A DNA stretch of 64,000 nt from Pelagomonas calceolata. Taxonomy: Eukaryota; Sar; Pelagophyceae; Pelagomonadales; Pelagomonadaceae. The stretch is taken from positions 3,348,001 through 3,412,000 of the forward strand of contig CAKKNE010000005.1 of the NCBI GenBank assembly GCA_918797485.1, written 5' to 3'. The first letter of the stretch is position 1, and each line of letters starts with the position of its first letter. Positions 47,287 through 57,352 of this stretch are shown here, piece by piece. The notes beneath the pieces are model-generated. The model made no database searches, had not been told where the DNA came from, and saw nothing but the letters and a program-made list of their open reading frames with translations. A program made the translations under genes and the position numbers.

Positions 47287-47946
47287 TCACTTCTTCTCGG
47301 CGGCGACGGTCTCGACGACGTTGCCCTGGACGACCGGCGGCTCCTCCGTGCGCGGGGCCGCGGCCGGAGCCATCTCCGTGTCCGGCGGCGGGGCCCGCTT
47401 CTGGTTTCTTTTCTCGAAACCGTAGCAACCCGGGCAGAGGAAGCAGCAGCAGCAGATCCCGATGATGATCGCCACGATAATTCCGATAACTAAGCCAGCG
47501 ATCGCGCCTGTGTGCAAATTAACCAGTGTGACGTCGCGTCGATGGCGTGGAGACGCGCCGCGACGATTTGATTTATCCACTGGATCGTACCGTCGTCCGC
47601 GTCGCAGCAATCGTCGAAATTGGACGCGCAGCAGGTGTTGGACTCGCAAAAATCCACGAAAAATCCCCCAGCGGCGAAGCCCCACTCACCCCAACGGCTC
47701 CCTCGCTTCTTGTAGAGGGCGCCGCAATTGCCTTTGTAGAGCTTCTTGTGCGAGCACCTGTGCGGGAATCAACCAGTGCGTCGCGTGCACGCGGCCGTGC
47801 TGGCTCCGTCGAACGGTGGAGGTGATGATGGGCCGTGGGAGAAGATGCGCCGCGACATTTGATTTCCACACAGGCGAGAACGCCTTGCAGCGGGCGAGCG
47901 CCGGCTCGACGACGAGCGCGGATAGAAGGAGGAGGGCGCGCCACAT
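47287..47946 (-). CDS. Cys-rich single-pass membrane protein
   Basis: Three exons, 47946-47882, 47757-47591 and 47507-47287, giving 150 residues. Signal peptide MWRALLLLSALVVEPALAR. Ectodomain with about eight Cys (CSHKKLYKGNCGALYKK; FVDFCESNTCCASNFDDCCD). TM helix AIAGLVIGIIVAIIIG is followed by a juxtamembrane Cys cluster (CCCCFLCPGC) suited to S-acylation, then a Pro/Glu-rich tail ending VVETVAAEKK. The layout resembles shisa-like/CYYR proteins of eukaryotes. Both exon joins coincide with introner target duplications (C-K-A|C-S-H; DDG|AIAG). Confidence 0.72.
47508..47590 (-). mobile_element. introner with TSD-derived GT donor
   Basis: 83 nt on the minus strand: left flank GTACGATC, element CAGTGGATAAATCAA ... 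TTTGCACACAG, right flank GCGCGATC (6 of 8 match). Internal ACGCCATCGACGCG. The donor GT lies in the left flank at a position where the right copy has GC, i.e. GC may have mutated to GT after insertion. Confidence 0.8.
47758..47881 (-). mobile_element. introner, CTGTGTGG family
   Basis: 124 nt on the minus strand: left flank GTTCTCGC, element CTGTGTGGAAATCAAAT ... GGTTGATTCCCGCACAG, right flank GTGCTCGC (7 of 8 match). Splicing at the flank starts restores frame. Confidence 0.85.
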
Positions 47947-48169
47947 CGTGCCTGCGGGGCGTCCAGACGTCTCTCCGCGATTTGATTATAACGCGGCGCG
48001 GTCGTCTCGGCGGCAGAGCCTCAGGGTGTTCTCACTTGGCTCAGTCGGTTAGATTCGATCGAGCGGCAGAAAACGCAGGACGGGGGATTGTCAGAGTTGT
48101 TTACGCGGCGTTTACTAACGAAGTCAAGCTACCTGGTTCGCGGTAGCGGCAAATTCCCTGTTTTGCGTG

Positions 48170-48193
48170 GCTAGCGGCCTGTAAGACACTAGC
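48170..48193 (-). promoter_or_regulatory. 24-bp conserved upstream element, consensus copy
   Basis: On the minus strand exactly GCTAGTG, TCTTACAGGC, CGCTAGC, 224 bp upstream of the Cys-rich membrane-protein Met (47946), pointing towards it. A gcctgagcctgagcc run follows at about 48200, as also seen near the copy at 60713. Spacer 47947-48262 otherwise empty. Confidence 0.75.
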
Positions 48194-48262
48194 AAGACGC
48201 AGCCTGAGCCTGAGCCAGTAGAAGCACAGCTCTATTAGCGGGGGAGAGAGAGGGATAGATAA

Positions 48263-51200
48263 CTAGGCCGACGCCAGCGCCTTCTGGAGCGCCTCCTGCG
48301 CCGGCTTCATGAGGCCCGCGTAGGCCGACTGGATGACGGCCGGCTGCTCGGCGTTGACGCCCTTCAAAGCCCGGACGGCGCGCTGCGCCGTATTAGAATC
48401 GAGCGGCGTCTCGCAGGGCTTCGTCGGTGAAGATGGAGGCGAGCCCTCCAACGTAGAAAGAGCGTCCGCGAGGCGCGCCGTGACGAGCGGCAGGTGCGCC
48501 CGTAACGCGGGATCGCCCCGTTCGAGACCAGTCACCAGCGTCCGGTGGGCCCTTCTAGCTTCCTCGTCGTCCTCCTCGAACGGCAAGGCCCCGAGCCACC
48601 ACCCGACCAACTGCTGCCGTTCTGTGCTATCGGGCGCGTACAACGCATCCGCCACCGCCGCGACAGCGTTCGCCGCGTTCTCGACCGCCCTCGACTTCGT
48701 CTCCTCGTCGTCGTCGTCGTCCGCCGACGCACCCCCGGCGTCGACGACCGCTTTCAGGACCGCGCAGGCCTGGTTCACGTCCACAGCTTTTAATGCAGAA
48801 GCACACTTCCGCGCGACGACGGCGACGCCGTAGGCCGCCGTGGCGCGCACGCCTGCTGAGGTCTCCCGCGCGCCGACCAACCTCAAAGACACCCCTAGTA
48901 CAGTGGGCGCCGCCTGCGCGACCAAGCCCGAAGCACCGCCGTGCTCGACGACGTCGATGAGCGTACATAACGCGGCATGCACGTCCTTTTCCCTTGCATT
49001 GGCCTTCGTTAATACAGGAGCGTAGTGCGGCAGGACCGTCGACTTGAACGTCGAGTCGGCGAACGCGTCTCGCTTCGCCTTGAGCGCCCAACCCACGGCA
49101 TTCACCACATTCTCCTGGAGCTGGTCCTCGGCCTCCAATGCTTCCGCTAAGGCGTCGCCATCGTCGTCGTCGAAGGCGCCGTCGGCTTTCAAGTCCTGCT
49201 CGACCTTGTCCCTCCTTGTATCAGATTCCTTTGCGGCCGCGATGAGGGACTTCACTAATGAATCTAAAAATTGATCGTCCACGCTATCAGCTAACGGAGA
49301 GGGCTTCGAGCCCTCGAGTAAACCAGCTTCCAAGCCGCCGACGTGGGATTGGGCCACGTGTTCTAAAACATCAGACAAAGCGCGCACGTGCAACGGTCTA
49401 GCTTCATCACTTCTTTCAGCCTGCAACGCGTCACTTGTCGAACGTAAAGCGCCGTCGATGAGCGCCGAGGCTTGCGGCTTCCGGGACGCGTCTTCGCGGA
49501 AGGCAGAAACAGCTGACCCGGCGACCTGAGCTAGCGAGCAGGAAGCTGTTGATCTGACAGCTTCGGCCCCAATGCACGTTTGATTGGAAGCTAGCGCCGA
49601 AGCGAAGGCACAAGCCACGGACGGAGGTAACGCCGGCCCGCAGGCCTCGGCCAACTCCCCGAGCAAGTCACAAGCTTTTTCTTTCCCCCAAATAGCTCGT
49701 AGATTCACGGCAACTCGATGCCCACCGATCACGCAGGAGTAAATACCGGAAGCTTCTCTCCGAACATCTTCATCACCAACATTGTTGGAGTGACTGATCT
49801 GCGTCTCGGCTTGCGCGGCGACTAACAACGGTTTGGCTACGGCTTCGAGGGCCGCATCTCCTAAGTGTTGCGCGCCGCACGTGGCGACAATTCGAATAGC
49901 GGCTGGGAGTAAGGTAGATAAAGCCAGGTCGTCCACGTCGTCCTCGGCCGTATCAGTGGTAGGCGGCGGCACGGACGCGTCGGCGACCAACGCCGTTAAT
50001 ACAGCAGGCGCGTCGTTCCTGAATTGAGATGGTACGGCGGCCCCAATAGCCGCGGCGCACTCGATGGCTCTCGCCCGCATCTGCGCCACTTCCTCAGATT
50101 GGGACGCTTGCGTGCCTTGGAGTGCTTGGGCTAATAAGGGCATCAGAGTAGCATAATGCGGACCGAAGACGGAATCCGCCCTCGAGGCGATGGCGCCGAT
50201 GGCCTCTAACACGGCCTTCTGCGCCGACGCGTCGCCGTTGGACGCGCCGAGAGCCCTTGCCAGCGCGGGCACGAGAACATTGAGCGAGTCCTCGACCCAC
50301 GCTGACTGCTCTTCCACATCATCGTTGCCGGCGGTCGCGTAGAGAGACGCGGCGGCACATAAAGCACCCGCTACTCGACCAGAAGTCACACCAGATAATG
50401 CTTGGGCGATAGCCAACAGAGGCGACGGGACCTTGTTCTTCGCCGCGGCGCGTTGATAAGGTTCGCCCGACGCGCACGACAACGCACCGACCAATCTACA
50501 AGCTTCCAAGACACACCGCGGGTCTTCACTGTTCGAAGCGTAGCGCTCGAAGGTCTGGGACGCTACAGTAGCGACAGTGGCCAAGTGGACCTTGAGCTCC
50601 TTGGGCGCACCTAAAGCTAGAGCGTGGAGCGAAGCTAGGGCAGCTCGTCGATCTTCCCACCGCTCGGACGCTAACGCGGGCCCGGCGTCGCCTAGTAATT
50701 TCGGAGCGACCTTCTTGCCTAACGTAGCCGCGAGTCTACGCAGAGCCTGGTCGCCGCCCCTAACATGTTCACCTTCGTCGTCGCAGTCGGCTAAGGCTAA
50801 CAAAGGACAGGGCTGCGCCGCCCATTCTTCCGGGGAGATCTCCTCCGGCGTCCGCGACAATCCAACGGCCACGGGGATGACGTTCGTGACCACATCATTG
50901 GCGTGCCGACGCGCGACGGCCGGCGCCGCCTCCGCGAGAGCCAGAGCGACCTCGAGCGCTCGGGAACGCGTCTCGGGCTCGAACTGGGCCGCGTTCGCCG
51001 CCGCGCCGACCAGCCCTAATAATTGACCGGCATCGGCGGCGAGAAACGCGGGCGCCTCGCCCGCCGCGTCCACGAGCGCGTCGAGGCACTCGACACCTTT
51101 ACTTTCGTCCTTCGTCAGGAAGACTTGCGTGGCTTGTAACACGGCCTTGGCTAATGAAGGAGCGAGGACCTGCTTCCTCGCGGCCGACGAGCACCGGATC

Positions 51201-51881
51201 GCTAGAGTACAAGCGGCCTTGACGGCTAAAACACCGGTCTCGGCGTCCGAAGCTAAATGTTGTTGTAATGGTGCAATCACCTCGGAGATGCTGGCGTCGC
51301 CCGCGAGGCCGACCTTGGCGTCGTCGCCGTCGGCGAGGGCCTGCGTTCGTGTTTTCGCGTTTCGTGTGGTGTGTGTGGGCGATCGTCCACGCCATCGACG
51401 CGATATACGGACGCCGATCGCCGACGGCGCAGAGCGTGAGCGCGACCGTCGCCTGCGGCGAGCCCGGCGCGGCGCCCAGGCCGGCGACGCAGTTACTGGA
51501 CGCGGCGGGCCAGGGTTGGTTGGCGTCGCTCGCCTCTTCCGCGACGGCGACGCATAAAGCGCGCGCGACGGGCGGCTCGGGCCCGCTCGCCAAGGCCTGC
51601 CAGAGCGCGCCGCGGAAGCCGTCGACCGCTTGCGAATTCCACTCGCCGAGCGCGCCGAGCGCCCGTCGAGGCGCCGTGAACCTTTTGGAGAGCGTCGCGG
51701 CGAGCTGGCGCACGGCCGGATTTAGTTGACCGTTCCCGAGGCACGAGACTAACTCCGAAGCGAGCTGGCGCGGGTTGGAGCGCTGCTGCTGGGCGAAGGC
51801 CTCCTCGGCGGCCTTCTGGGTCTTGGGGTCGAGCTGGGCCGCGAGGAGGGCGGGCGTGTCCTGGAAGAGGGCGGCCTCCAT
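48263..51881 (-). CDS. importin-beta / karyopherin (IPO4/IPO5-like)
   Basis: Two exons, 51881-51426 and 51340-48263, about 1177 residues. Met at 51881 (MEAALFQDTP). The N-terminus LLAAQLDPKTQKAAEEAFAQ with QLASELVSCLGN is the importin-N pattern. The rest is HEAT repeats: SQTFERYASNSEDPRCVLEA, QAKALLEAIGAI-type helices, acidic loops (DDDDGDALAEALEAEDQLQE; ADDDDDEETKSRAVE) that usually contact cargo or Ran, and a VFGPHYATLMPLLAQALQ repeat typical of IPO4/IPO5/RanBP6. It carries cargo such as ribosomal proteins and histones into the nucleus. One introner near the N-terminus. Confidence 0.9.
51341..51425 (-). mobile_element. introner in importin gene
   Basis: 85 nt on the minus strand: donor GTCGGCGA then TCGGCGTCC, internal CGCGTCGATGGCGT, acceptor ACGAACGCAG before GCCCTCGC. 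Phase 0; joins LTLCA|ALADGDD. Confidence 0.75.
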
Positions 51882-52426
51882 TTTTAGCTTTGATTTTGGC
51901 GCGCTGCGGGCGTTTTCAGTGCGCTCTTTCGCCACGCGTGCTGTGCAGTACTGTCGCTTGCTGCTGTAGCTCGGAGAGCTTCGGCGTCGATCTATGCGGC
52001 GCTTGCGAGCTCACCAATTTAAAACTCGAGCAGCATCTCCGGCGTTTTTTGGCTTGATTTATGCGTCCAGAGGCGTCCCAGCCGCCGGAGGAGTGCGTGT
52101 ATGACCGCGCGACTGCTTTCTTTGGCCCTTCTTGCTTGAGTGTCGGGTTTTTGTCAAGTTGAGCGCCTTCATTTTGCGCAATATCTCTGCTCATAGCTCA
52201 CTTTGAGCATTCGTAAGACCGTCTCCTGCAGCAGCGACGCCAGCTCAGGACGAATCGCGCAGCGAGAGTCAGCATCTCACCTGCTACAGCACGCGCCTGC
52301 TCTCAGCTGCAGGGTATCGAGCCGCTGAGCAGTCGCATTCCTGGATTTGTGGCGGTGCTGAGGCCGGTATCGAACCAATTGCTGCGAATCCTTGCGAAAT
52401 TCCATCGGTGACAACACATCGCAACC
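51882..52426. other. intergenic region upstream of importin, no gene seen
   Basis: 545 bases between divergent genes. Repeated cagctgcag/ctgcagc words but no copy of the 24-bp element and no supported ORF. Confidence 0.35.
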
Positions 52427-52783
52427 ATGCGGCTGCTAAAAGTGCTCCTGTGCGCGCGCATCGCTGCATTGCGGCCACCGGTACGCGCTGCAGCATCTTT
52501 GCGAGACGCGCCTGCTGCACACGCGATGGCGCCGTCCGCCGCACGGATGCACGCCGCGACCAGTGCCGCGGCGGCGGCCGCAGCGGCTCTCGCGCCAGCG
52601 GCCGCGCTCGCCGCCGCCACGACGGAGGCTGAGCTCGACGACTACTTCAGCCAACCGCACCCTGAGTTCGCAGTAGCGCTCGTGATTCACTGGATCCTGT
52701 GGGGCAAGTTCGACCGTCGCATCGCGCTCGCCTACGACTTCGGGGGGCTCGTGCTCTTTGCGGCGGAACCGTTCTTTCGATAG
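52427..52783 (+). CDS. small putative plastid membrane protein
   Basis: 118 residues from context aaccATGc. A long Arg/Ala leader (MRLLKVLLCARIAALRPPV), a possible second Ala-rich signal (AAAAAAAALAPAAALAAAT), then a compact end: EAELDDYFSQPHPEF, hydrophobic VALVIHWILWG, KFDRRIALAYDFGGLVLFAAE. A bipartite leader followed by one TM helix fits a small thylakoid subunit, but no family is recognised. Confidence 0.45.
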   Translation: MRLLKVLLCARIAALRPPVRAAASLRDAPAAHAMAPSAARMHAATSAAAAAAAALAPAAALAAATTEAELDDYFSQPHPEFAVALVIHWILWGKFDRRIALAYDFGGLVLFAAEPFFR

Positions 52784-53369
52784 CGTCTCTAAGTGTGTTT
52801 TGTTAATACTGCTCCAGAAACGCATCCCCTTTGCCAGCGCGCGTCCGCGGCCGCTCGGTAACGCGAGCAGCCCACTATGACACTTGCGCGGCGCGTTGGA
52901 GCCGTTGCGACGGCCCGAAGACGGGTGGGGCAATAGTTTTCGTCGTGGCTCGTGGTCGCAGTTGCATTCAAGGTCCATGGCCGTCAGCAGTCACAGTCGT
53001 GGCGCTCCCGCAGCCGAGGCCTAATATCTCGCTCCTGCTCATAGAAGATCCAAGTTATTGCGTGCACCGGCGTCCCCGCGAAAGTCCACAGTTGTGCCAC
53101 GCGTTTGCAACCGCTTCTACGGCAACGCGCCATGCCCGCGGCGCTCTGCGGTGGTGCGCGTGCCGCGGCTGCAGTAGGCAGCTATTGGCATGCGCGAAGC
53201 ACACCGCGGACCGACGGCGCGCGCAACCGGGTAACCCAGTCATGCTACGCTGCCGCAAGGAAGCTGCGCGCTGATCTGTTGCCTCCGGGCGCAAAAACAC
53301 ATCAGCGCCGGGGGGACGCCTTCCGCCGCCGCGGCCGTCTCAAAACTCACGCCGCACCGCAGATATAAA
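52784..53369. other. promoter region of antenna gene
   Basis: 586 bases with no gene. Likely holds the regulatory sequence of the light-harvesting gene; no 24-bp element found here. Confidence 0.35.
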
Positions 53370-54014
53370 ATGGCCAAACTCGCCCTCGCCCTCCTCGCCG
53401 CCCCGGCCGCCGCCTTCAACTTCGGCGGCGGCGGCGGCGCCCCGGCCCGCGCGGCCGTCGACACGACGGCCGACATCGGCGTCGACCCCGGGCCGATCGA
53501 GCCGACGGGTCCCTTCTGGGAGGACCAGGAGGGCCTCGCGCGCCGCCGCGCCGTCGAGATCAAGCACGGCCGCATCGCGATGATGGCGTTCATCGGCATG
53601 ATCGTCGAGGAGCTCGGCGTCACCTTCCCGGGCTCCATCAACCTCGACGGCTCGGTCCAGTTCGCCGACATCCTCAAGGACGGCATGGGCTTCCCGGCCA
53701 TCTCGAACATCCCCGTGTTCGGACTCTTCCAGATCGTCGCCTTCGCCGGCTTCGCCGAGATCGGCGCCATGCCCGCGGCCCAGTACACGGGCGGCCCGCA
53801 GAACCTCCCGGGCGGCTACGACGGCTCCGTCGGCACGATCCCGGGCGGCTACCCGTTCACGACGCAGATCGAGGACGTCACGGCGCGCAACCGCGCCCTC
53901 ACGTGCGAGCTCCAGAACGGCCGCGCCGCCATGCTCGGCACGTTCGGCGCCATGTGCCACTCGTGCGTCGACTCGTGCGACCACCACTTCTTCTACCCGA
54001 TCACGCACAACTAA
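53370..54014 (+). CDS. fucoxanthin-chlorophyll a/c light-harvesting protein
   Basis: 214 residues, normal length. Plastid leader MAKLALALLAAPAAAFNFGG with the ASAFAP-type Phe. Helix 1 RRRAVEIKHGRIAMMAFIGM has the Glu-Arg chlorophyll-binding pair; helix 2 FGLFQIVAFAGFAEI; helix 3 ALTCELQNGRAAMLGTFGAM has the second conserved Glu-Asn-Gly-Arg. GPFWEDQEGLARR precedes helix 1. It binds chlorophyll a/c and fucoxanthin in the thylakoid. Codon use is strongly C-ending, more biased than neighbours, as expected for a highly expressed gene, and no introner is present. Confidence 0.96.
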   Translation: MAKLALALLAAPAAAFNFGGGGGAPARAAVDTTADIGVDPGPIEPTGPFWEDQEGLARRRAVEIKHGRIAMMAFIGMIVEELGVTFPGSINLDGSVQFADILKDGMGFPAISNIPVFGLFQIVAFAGFAEIGAMPAAQYTGGPQNLPGGYDGSVGTIPGGYPFTTQIEDVTARNRALTCELQNGRAAMLGTFGAMCHSCVDSCDHHFFYPITHN

Positions 54015-54114
54015 GCGCGCGGCTGCTGAAGATGTTCGAGTTATTTCGTGATCATGATGCGCACTCACCCTGGGGCGACGGCGTAAGGAGGAGTGCCTAG
54101 TAGTCTTAGTAGTC

Positions 54115-56010
54115 TTACACCTCAAACGCCACCACCGGCTCCGCCTTCCGTCTTGCAAGAGCGAGCGAATCTTCGCTCGCCCGCGCGGCGGCGTAGCGAC
54201 GACGCACCTCCTTCCGTAATCCAACGAAAAAGGCCACGGGCGGCCACTCGTGCGCTTTCCGCACCGCCTCGGCCGCGGGCAGCGGCTTGCCCAGCAGGTT
54301 GAACGCCTCCTCCATCGTGAACTCCTTCGACGTGCCCCTGTAATCGTCGCGGATGGTCTTCGAGGCGTACCGCTTGCCGTGCGCGCGCCGGCGATCTCTG
54401 ATAATTTCCGAAAACGCGGCGTTCCTGGCAGCCACGGGAACGGGCGCGAAGGCAGCCACGGGCGCGGTCCTACGGCGCCTGCGAGTCTGACGACCCGTCG
54501 TCTTCGCGAGGAGGGCCGCGAACTTCGCGTCCGTCCGGTTCCAGGTTTTCTCGTCCTTGGCGATGGCCTGCGCGTTATCGACGCGTCGCGGCGATGGCGT
54601 GCTGGCGGGAAATGGACGCCGCGTCGGTACCTCGTCGCGCTGCTTCCGCCGCCGCTTCTCCTGGGCGGCCTTCACGAGCTCGGCCTTGCGCCGGCGCCAG
54701 GCCGCGGCGCGCTGCCGGGCGTCGCGGATCTCGGGGTCGGGACCCGCCGTCATCGAGACCTCCTCGGCGAACGTCGCGGGGTGCTCCTTCGCGCGCGCCG
54801 CCGCCGCCTCCGCCGCTTGCTTCAGCTTCGTCGCGAAGGTCTCCTCCGCCTTGCCTTCGCAGGCGTCCCAGACGCGGCGCATCGCCAGCTTCCGCGCGCG
54901 CGTGCACGCTCCGTAATCGCGGAAGAGCCGCTGGAACAGCCGGACCGCCCTAAAATATTTTCGGCGCGCGGTGCGGATGCGAATCGCCCAGGCCGTCTCC
55001 TTGAGGAACCGCTGGAGCTTGCGCGACGCGAAGCGCTTCTTCCAGACCCGTATTTTGATCGTAACATTTAAACTCCGCGCCTTTAATAAAGTCGCGGCGG
55101 CGTGGAGCCGGCGCCTTCTTGTTATCGAGCGGTAGAACCTACTTAACGTCCTTTGCGCGTCTTCATGCAATCGCGCGTCCTCTTCTTGGATACACTTCAA
55201 CAGAAATCGATTCGCGAGCTCCATCGCCGCCCGTCCACTCACCACCGCCACGAGCCATTTCTTCCACCGCTTTTCGCGGACGAACCGCAGCTTCCGCTCC
55301 GCTACTTTGTCGAGCTTCGCCTGGACCGCTTCCCTTTGCAACCGCTCCTTCTTCGCCCGCACGGCCTCGACGGCCGAGCCCGAGCAGCCCGTCGGGAACG
55401 TGTTTTCCACCGGAGACAGTGGGCTTCGCGGCTCGTCGGGTTCCGTGAGGAAGACCGGCGGCGCTTTTGGAGGCGGCGAACCGAAGCTCTCGAAGTCACT
55501 CGGCCGGATGACCGATTCTTCATCTGGTGCTCGGTCGACGTACTTCGACACGGAAGGTGGTGGAGGCAGCGAATCCATCACCCTTTTCACCTTCCTTCTT
55601 ACTTTGGTGGGCGTCTGTTTCGGTGTCCTGGTCCAGCCGTACTTCTTTTTTGACGCAGGTGATCTAAAGATGGGCGCGCCGGTGGTTGGGTCCAACGTCA
55701 GCGATTTCGGCGGCGGCACGTAGGCATCTACCGCTTGCCGCTCCCTCACGACCCGCCCGAAGGCGATGTGCTGCTTTGACACTTTTGGTGTCTGTGCCTT
55801 GTCGATCTGGATCTCGAGCTGCTCGCCTTCGGGCGCCCGGAGCGGGCCATCATCGATGGCGCTGACCGCGTCGGTCTCGTCAATCTCGAGCGCCGGCGGT
55901 GGGAAGGTCGGGTCGGGCGACGGCGGCGGCTGGTCCGCGAAGCCCACGCGCCGCTGGCTCCGTCGGCGGCGCGCCGCCGCCGCCGCGGACGCCTCGGGCT
56001 GGTACACCAT
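54115..56010 (-). CDS. basic helical protein, unknown (possibly cytoskeletal/ciliary)
   Basis: 631 codons if unspliced, 610 if the 63-nt introner at 54568-54630 is removed. N-terminal Pro/Asp region (VGFADQPPPSPDPTFPPPAL), then long Arg/Lys-rich helices (KERLQREAVQAKLDKVAERKL; RRKYFRAVRLFQRLFRDYG; TKLKQAAEAAAARAKE; WRRRKAELVKAAQEKRRRKQ), then TYASKTIRDDYRG-like and EEAFNLLGKPLPAAEAVRKA near the end. IQ-like spacing in places; no domain is certain. Confidence 0.55.
   Translation of the reverse strand: MVYQPEASAAAAARRRRSQRRVGFADQPPPSPDPTFPPPALEIDETDAVSAIDDGPLRAPEGEQLEIQIDKAQTPKVSKQHIAFGRVVRERQAVDAYVPPPKSLTLDPTTGAPIFRSPASKKKYGWTRTPKQTPTKVRRKVKRVMDSLPPPPSVSKYVDRAPDEESVIRPSDFESFGSPPPKAPPVFLTEPDEPRSPLSPVENTFPTGCSGSAVEAVRAKKERLQREAVQAKLDKVAERKLRFVREKRWKKWLVAVVSGRAAMELANRFLLKCIQEEDARLHEDAQRTLSRFYRSITRRRRLHAAATLLKARSLNVTIKIRVWKKRFASRKLQRFLKETAWAIRIRTARRKYFRAVRLFQRLFRDYGACTRARKLAMRRVWDACEGKAEETFATKLKQAAEAAAARAKEHPATFAEEVSMTAGPDPEIRDARQRAAAWRRRKAELVKAAQEKRRRKQRDEVPTRRPFPASTPSPRRVDNAQAIAKDEKTWNRTDAKFAALLAKTTGRQTRRRRRTAPVAAFAPVPVAARNAAFSEIIRDRRRAHGKRYASKTIRDDYRGTSKEFTMEEAFNLLGKPLPAAEAVRKAHEWPPVAFFVGLRKEVRRRYAAARASEDSLALARRKAEPVVAFEV
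54568..54630 (-). mobile_element. 63-nt in-frame introner without stop codon
   Basis: On the minus strand: donor GTACCGAC then GCGGCGTCC, internal ACGCCATCGCCGCGACG, acceptor ATAACGCGCAG. Exactly 21 codons with no stop, phase 0, so both spliced and unspliced products keep the frame (QRDE|AIAKDEKTW when removed). Confidence 0.65.
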
Positions 56011-56313
56011 TTGTGAGGGCCGTCAGTGCTGCCCAGGAGCTGCCCCTGCCACCGGAGGGCCGTCGCCGGGAGCCGTGCGGCTGCCCGCGTGCCCAGGTGC
56101 TTATTTAAGGTCGATGTACGACCCAAAACTGGCCTGACAAATGTCAACGCCGTGCCGGACGCCGCCCCGCACTTTGGCGTCTGCTCCAATTGGCCAAAAA
56201 AAGGCACCCAGACGCGGTGCCAAAGCAAGCACCGGTCCTCGCCCGGCCGCAGGACTCGGCAATCTGTTTGATTCGTCCCTTGCGGGCTGCCCCGGGACCG
56301 ACAAGAGACCAGC

Positions 56314-57186
56314 ATGGCCGAGGAGGAGGCTGCCCCCGACGCCGCCGACGCCGCGACGGTCGAAGAAACGCCGCCCCCGCCCCCCGAAAAGATGATGAAG
56401 GCCATGCTCAGTAAGCACGGCACCTTCGCCTACCATTCGCGGGTGAACCCTAGGCCCGTCGATTGGTGGGGTAAACCGGAAGACCCTTCATACTCGTTAC
56501 TGCGGGACTGCTTTAGAGGAAGGGCCAACCTCGTGACGCGTTATAAAACGGAGACCTTCGTGCCTAACATAGGCTCACCACCGGTAACAAAGGAGGTCCC
56601 CTACACGGCGCTCGTCGCGCAGTGTTTGAGTCACAAGCAAATAGTAGACGCGCCTAGACTGTATGCCGCCGCTTGCGACGAGGACACGGGCATCAAGTGC
56701 ATCCATGCGTGCTGCTTCAATGGCTACTCGGACACGCTGAAAGTTTTGCTCGAGGCGGGCGGCAATGATGCCAGAGATACAACTTCAGATGGTATCGATT
56801 GCTGGTTCATCGCGCGAGGGAGGGGCAACGATCAATGCTTAATAGTTTTAGATGGAGCGGAAGCCGCGCGCGTCGCGAAGGAAGCGGCACTGGCCAAAGC
56901 CCCGGACGAGCTCGCGAGGGAACGGAGGAAACGAAGGGAGGCCGAGATGAGAAGAAGGAAGATGGCCGCGCAGCAGAAGGCCGAAGAGGCGCGGCGCGAG
57001 ATGCTCCAGGCGGAAGCTGAAAAACTGAGGAAGCGCCGCGAGGAGGAAAAGGCCTGGAAGCGGCTCGGGGTCATTCCGACGCGGCGCGTGACCTGGAAGG
57101 GCCTCGTGGTGGACGTCGACGGGACGCGGGGGATTGGGTATTACCCGAAGATTTTGCGGGACCTGCCGAAGGCGCCGCCGAAGTAA
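56314..57186 (+). CDS. ankyrin/coiled-coil protein
   Basis: 290 residues. Acidic-Pro N-terminus, then GTFAYHSRVNPRPVDWWGKP, a short ankyrin-like pair (GIKCIHACCFNGYSDTLKVL, LEAGGNDARDTTSDGIDCWF), a long charged coiled coil (ARERRKRREAEMRRRKMAAQ, QKAEEARREMLQAEAEKLRK) and a conserved-looking end (RVTWKGLVVDVDGTRGIGYY). Possibly a cytoskeletal or ciliary protein. The 303-bp divergent spacer to the 56010 gene shows no 24-bp element. Confidence 0.6.
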   Translation: MAEEEAAPDAADAATVEETPPPPPEKMMKAMLSKHGTFAYHSRVNPRPVDWWGKPEDPSYSLLRDCFRGRANLVTRYKTETFVPNIGSPPVTKEVPYTALVAQCLSHKQIVDAPRLYAAACDEDTGIKCIHACCFNGYSDTLKVLLEAGGNDARDTTSDGIDCWFIARGRGNDQCLIVLDGAEAARVAKEAALAKAPDELARERRKRREAEMRRRKMAAQQKAEEARREMLQAEAEKLRKRREEEKAWKRLGVIPTRRVTWKGLVVDVDGTRGIGYYPKILRDLPKAPPK

Positions 57187-57290
57187 GCTGTGTTTTGTTG
57201 ATTGGTGTTCGTCTATTCAAGAGCCGTCGGATGGGCGTCTCGGGGCGTGGATAGGCGGCGTTTCGTTCGTTTCCCGCCCGCTGCTCGTGG

Positions 57291-57314
57291 GCTAGTGCCT
57301 TACAGGCCGCTAGC
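57291..57314 (+). promoter_or_regulatory. 24-bp conserved upstream element
   Basis: GCTAGTG, CCTTACAGGC, CGCTAGC; 38 bp before the Met at 57353, the shortest distance in the window, and in the same direction. Confidence 0.65.
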
Positions 57315-57352
57315 TCCTGTTCTTAGTTGAAAAGCTTGGGATATAGCACACC

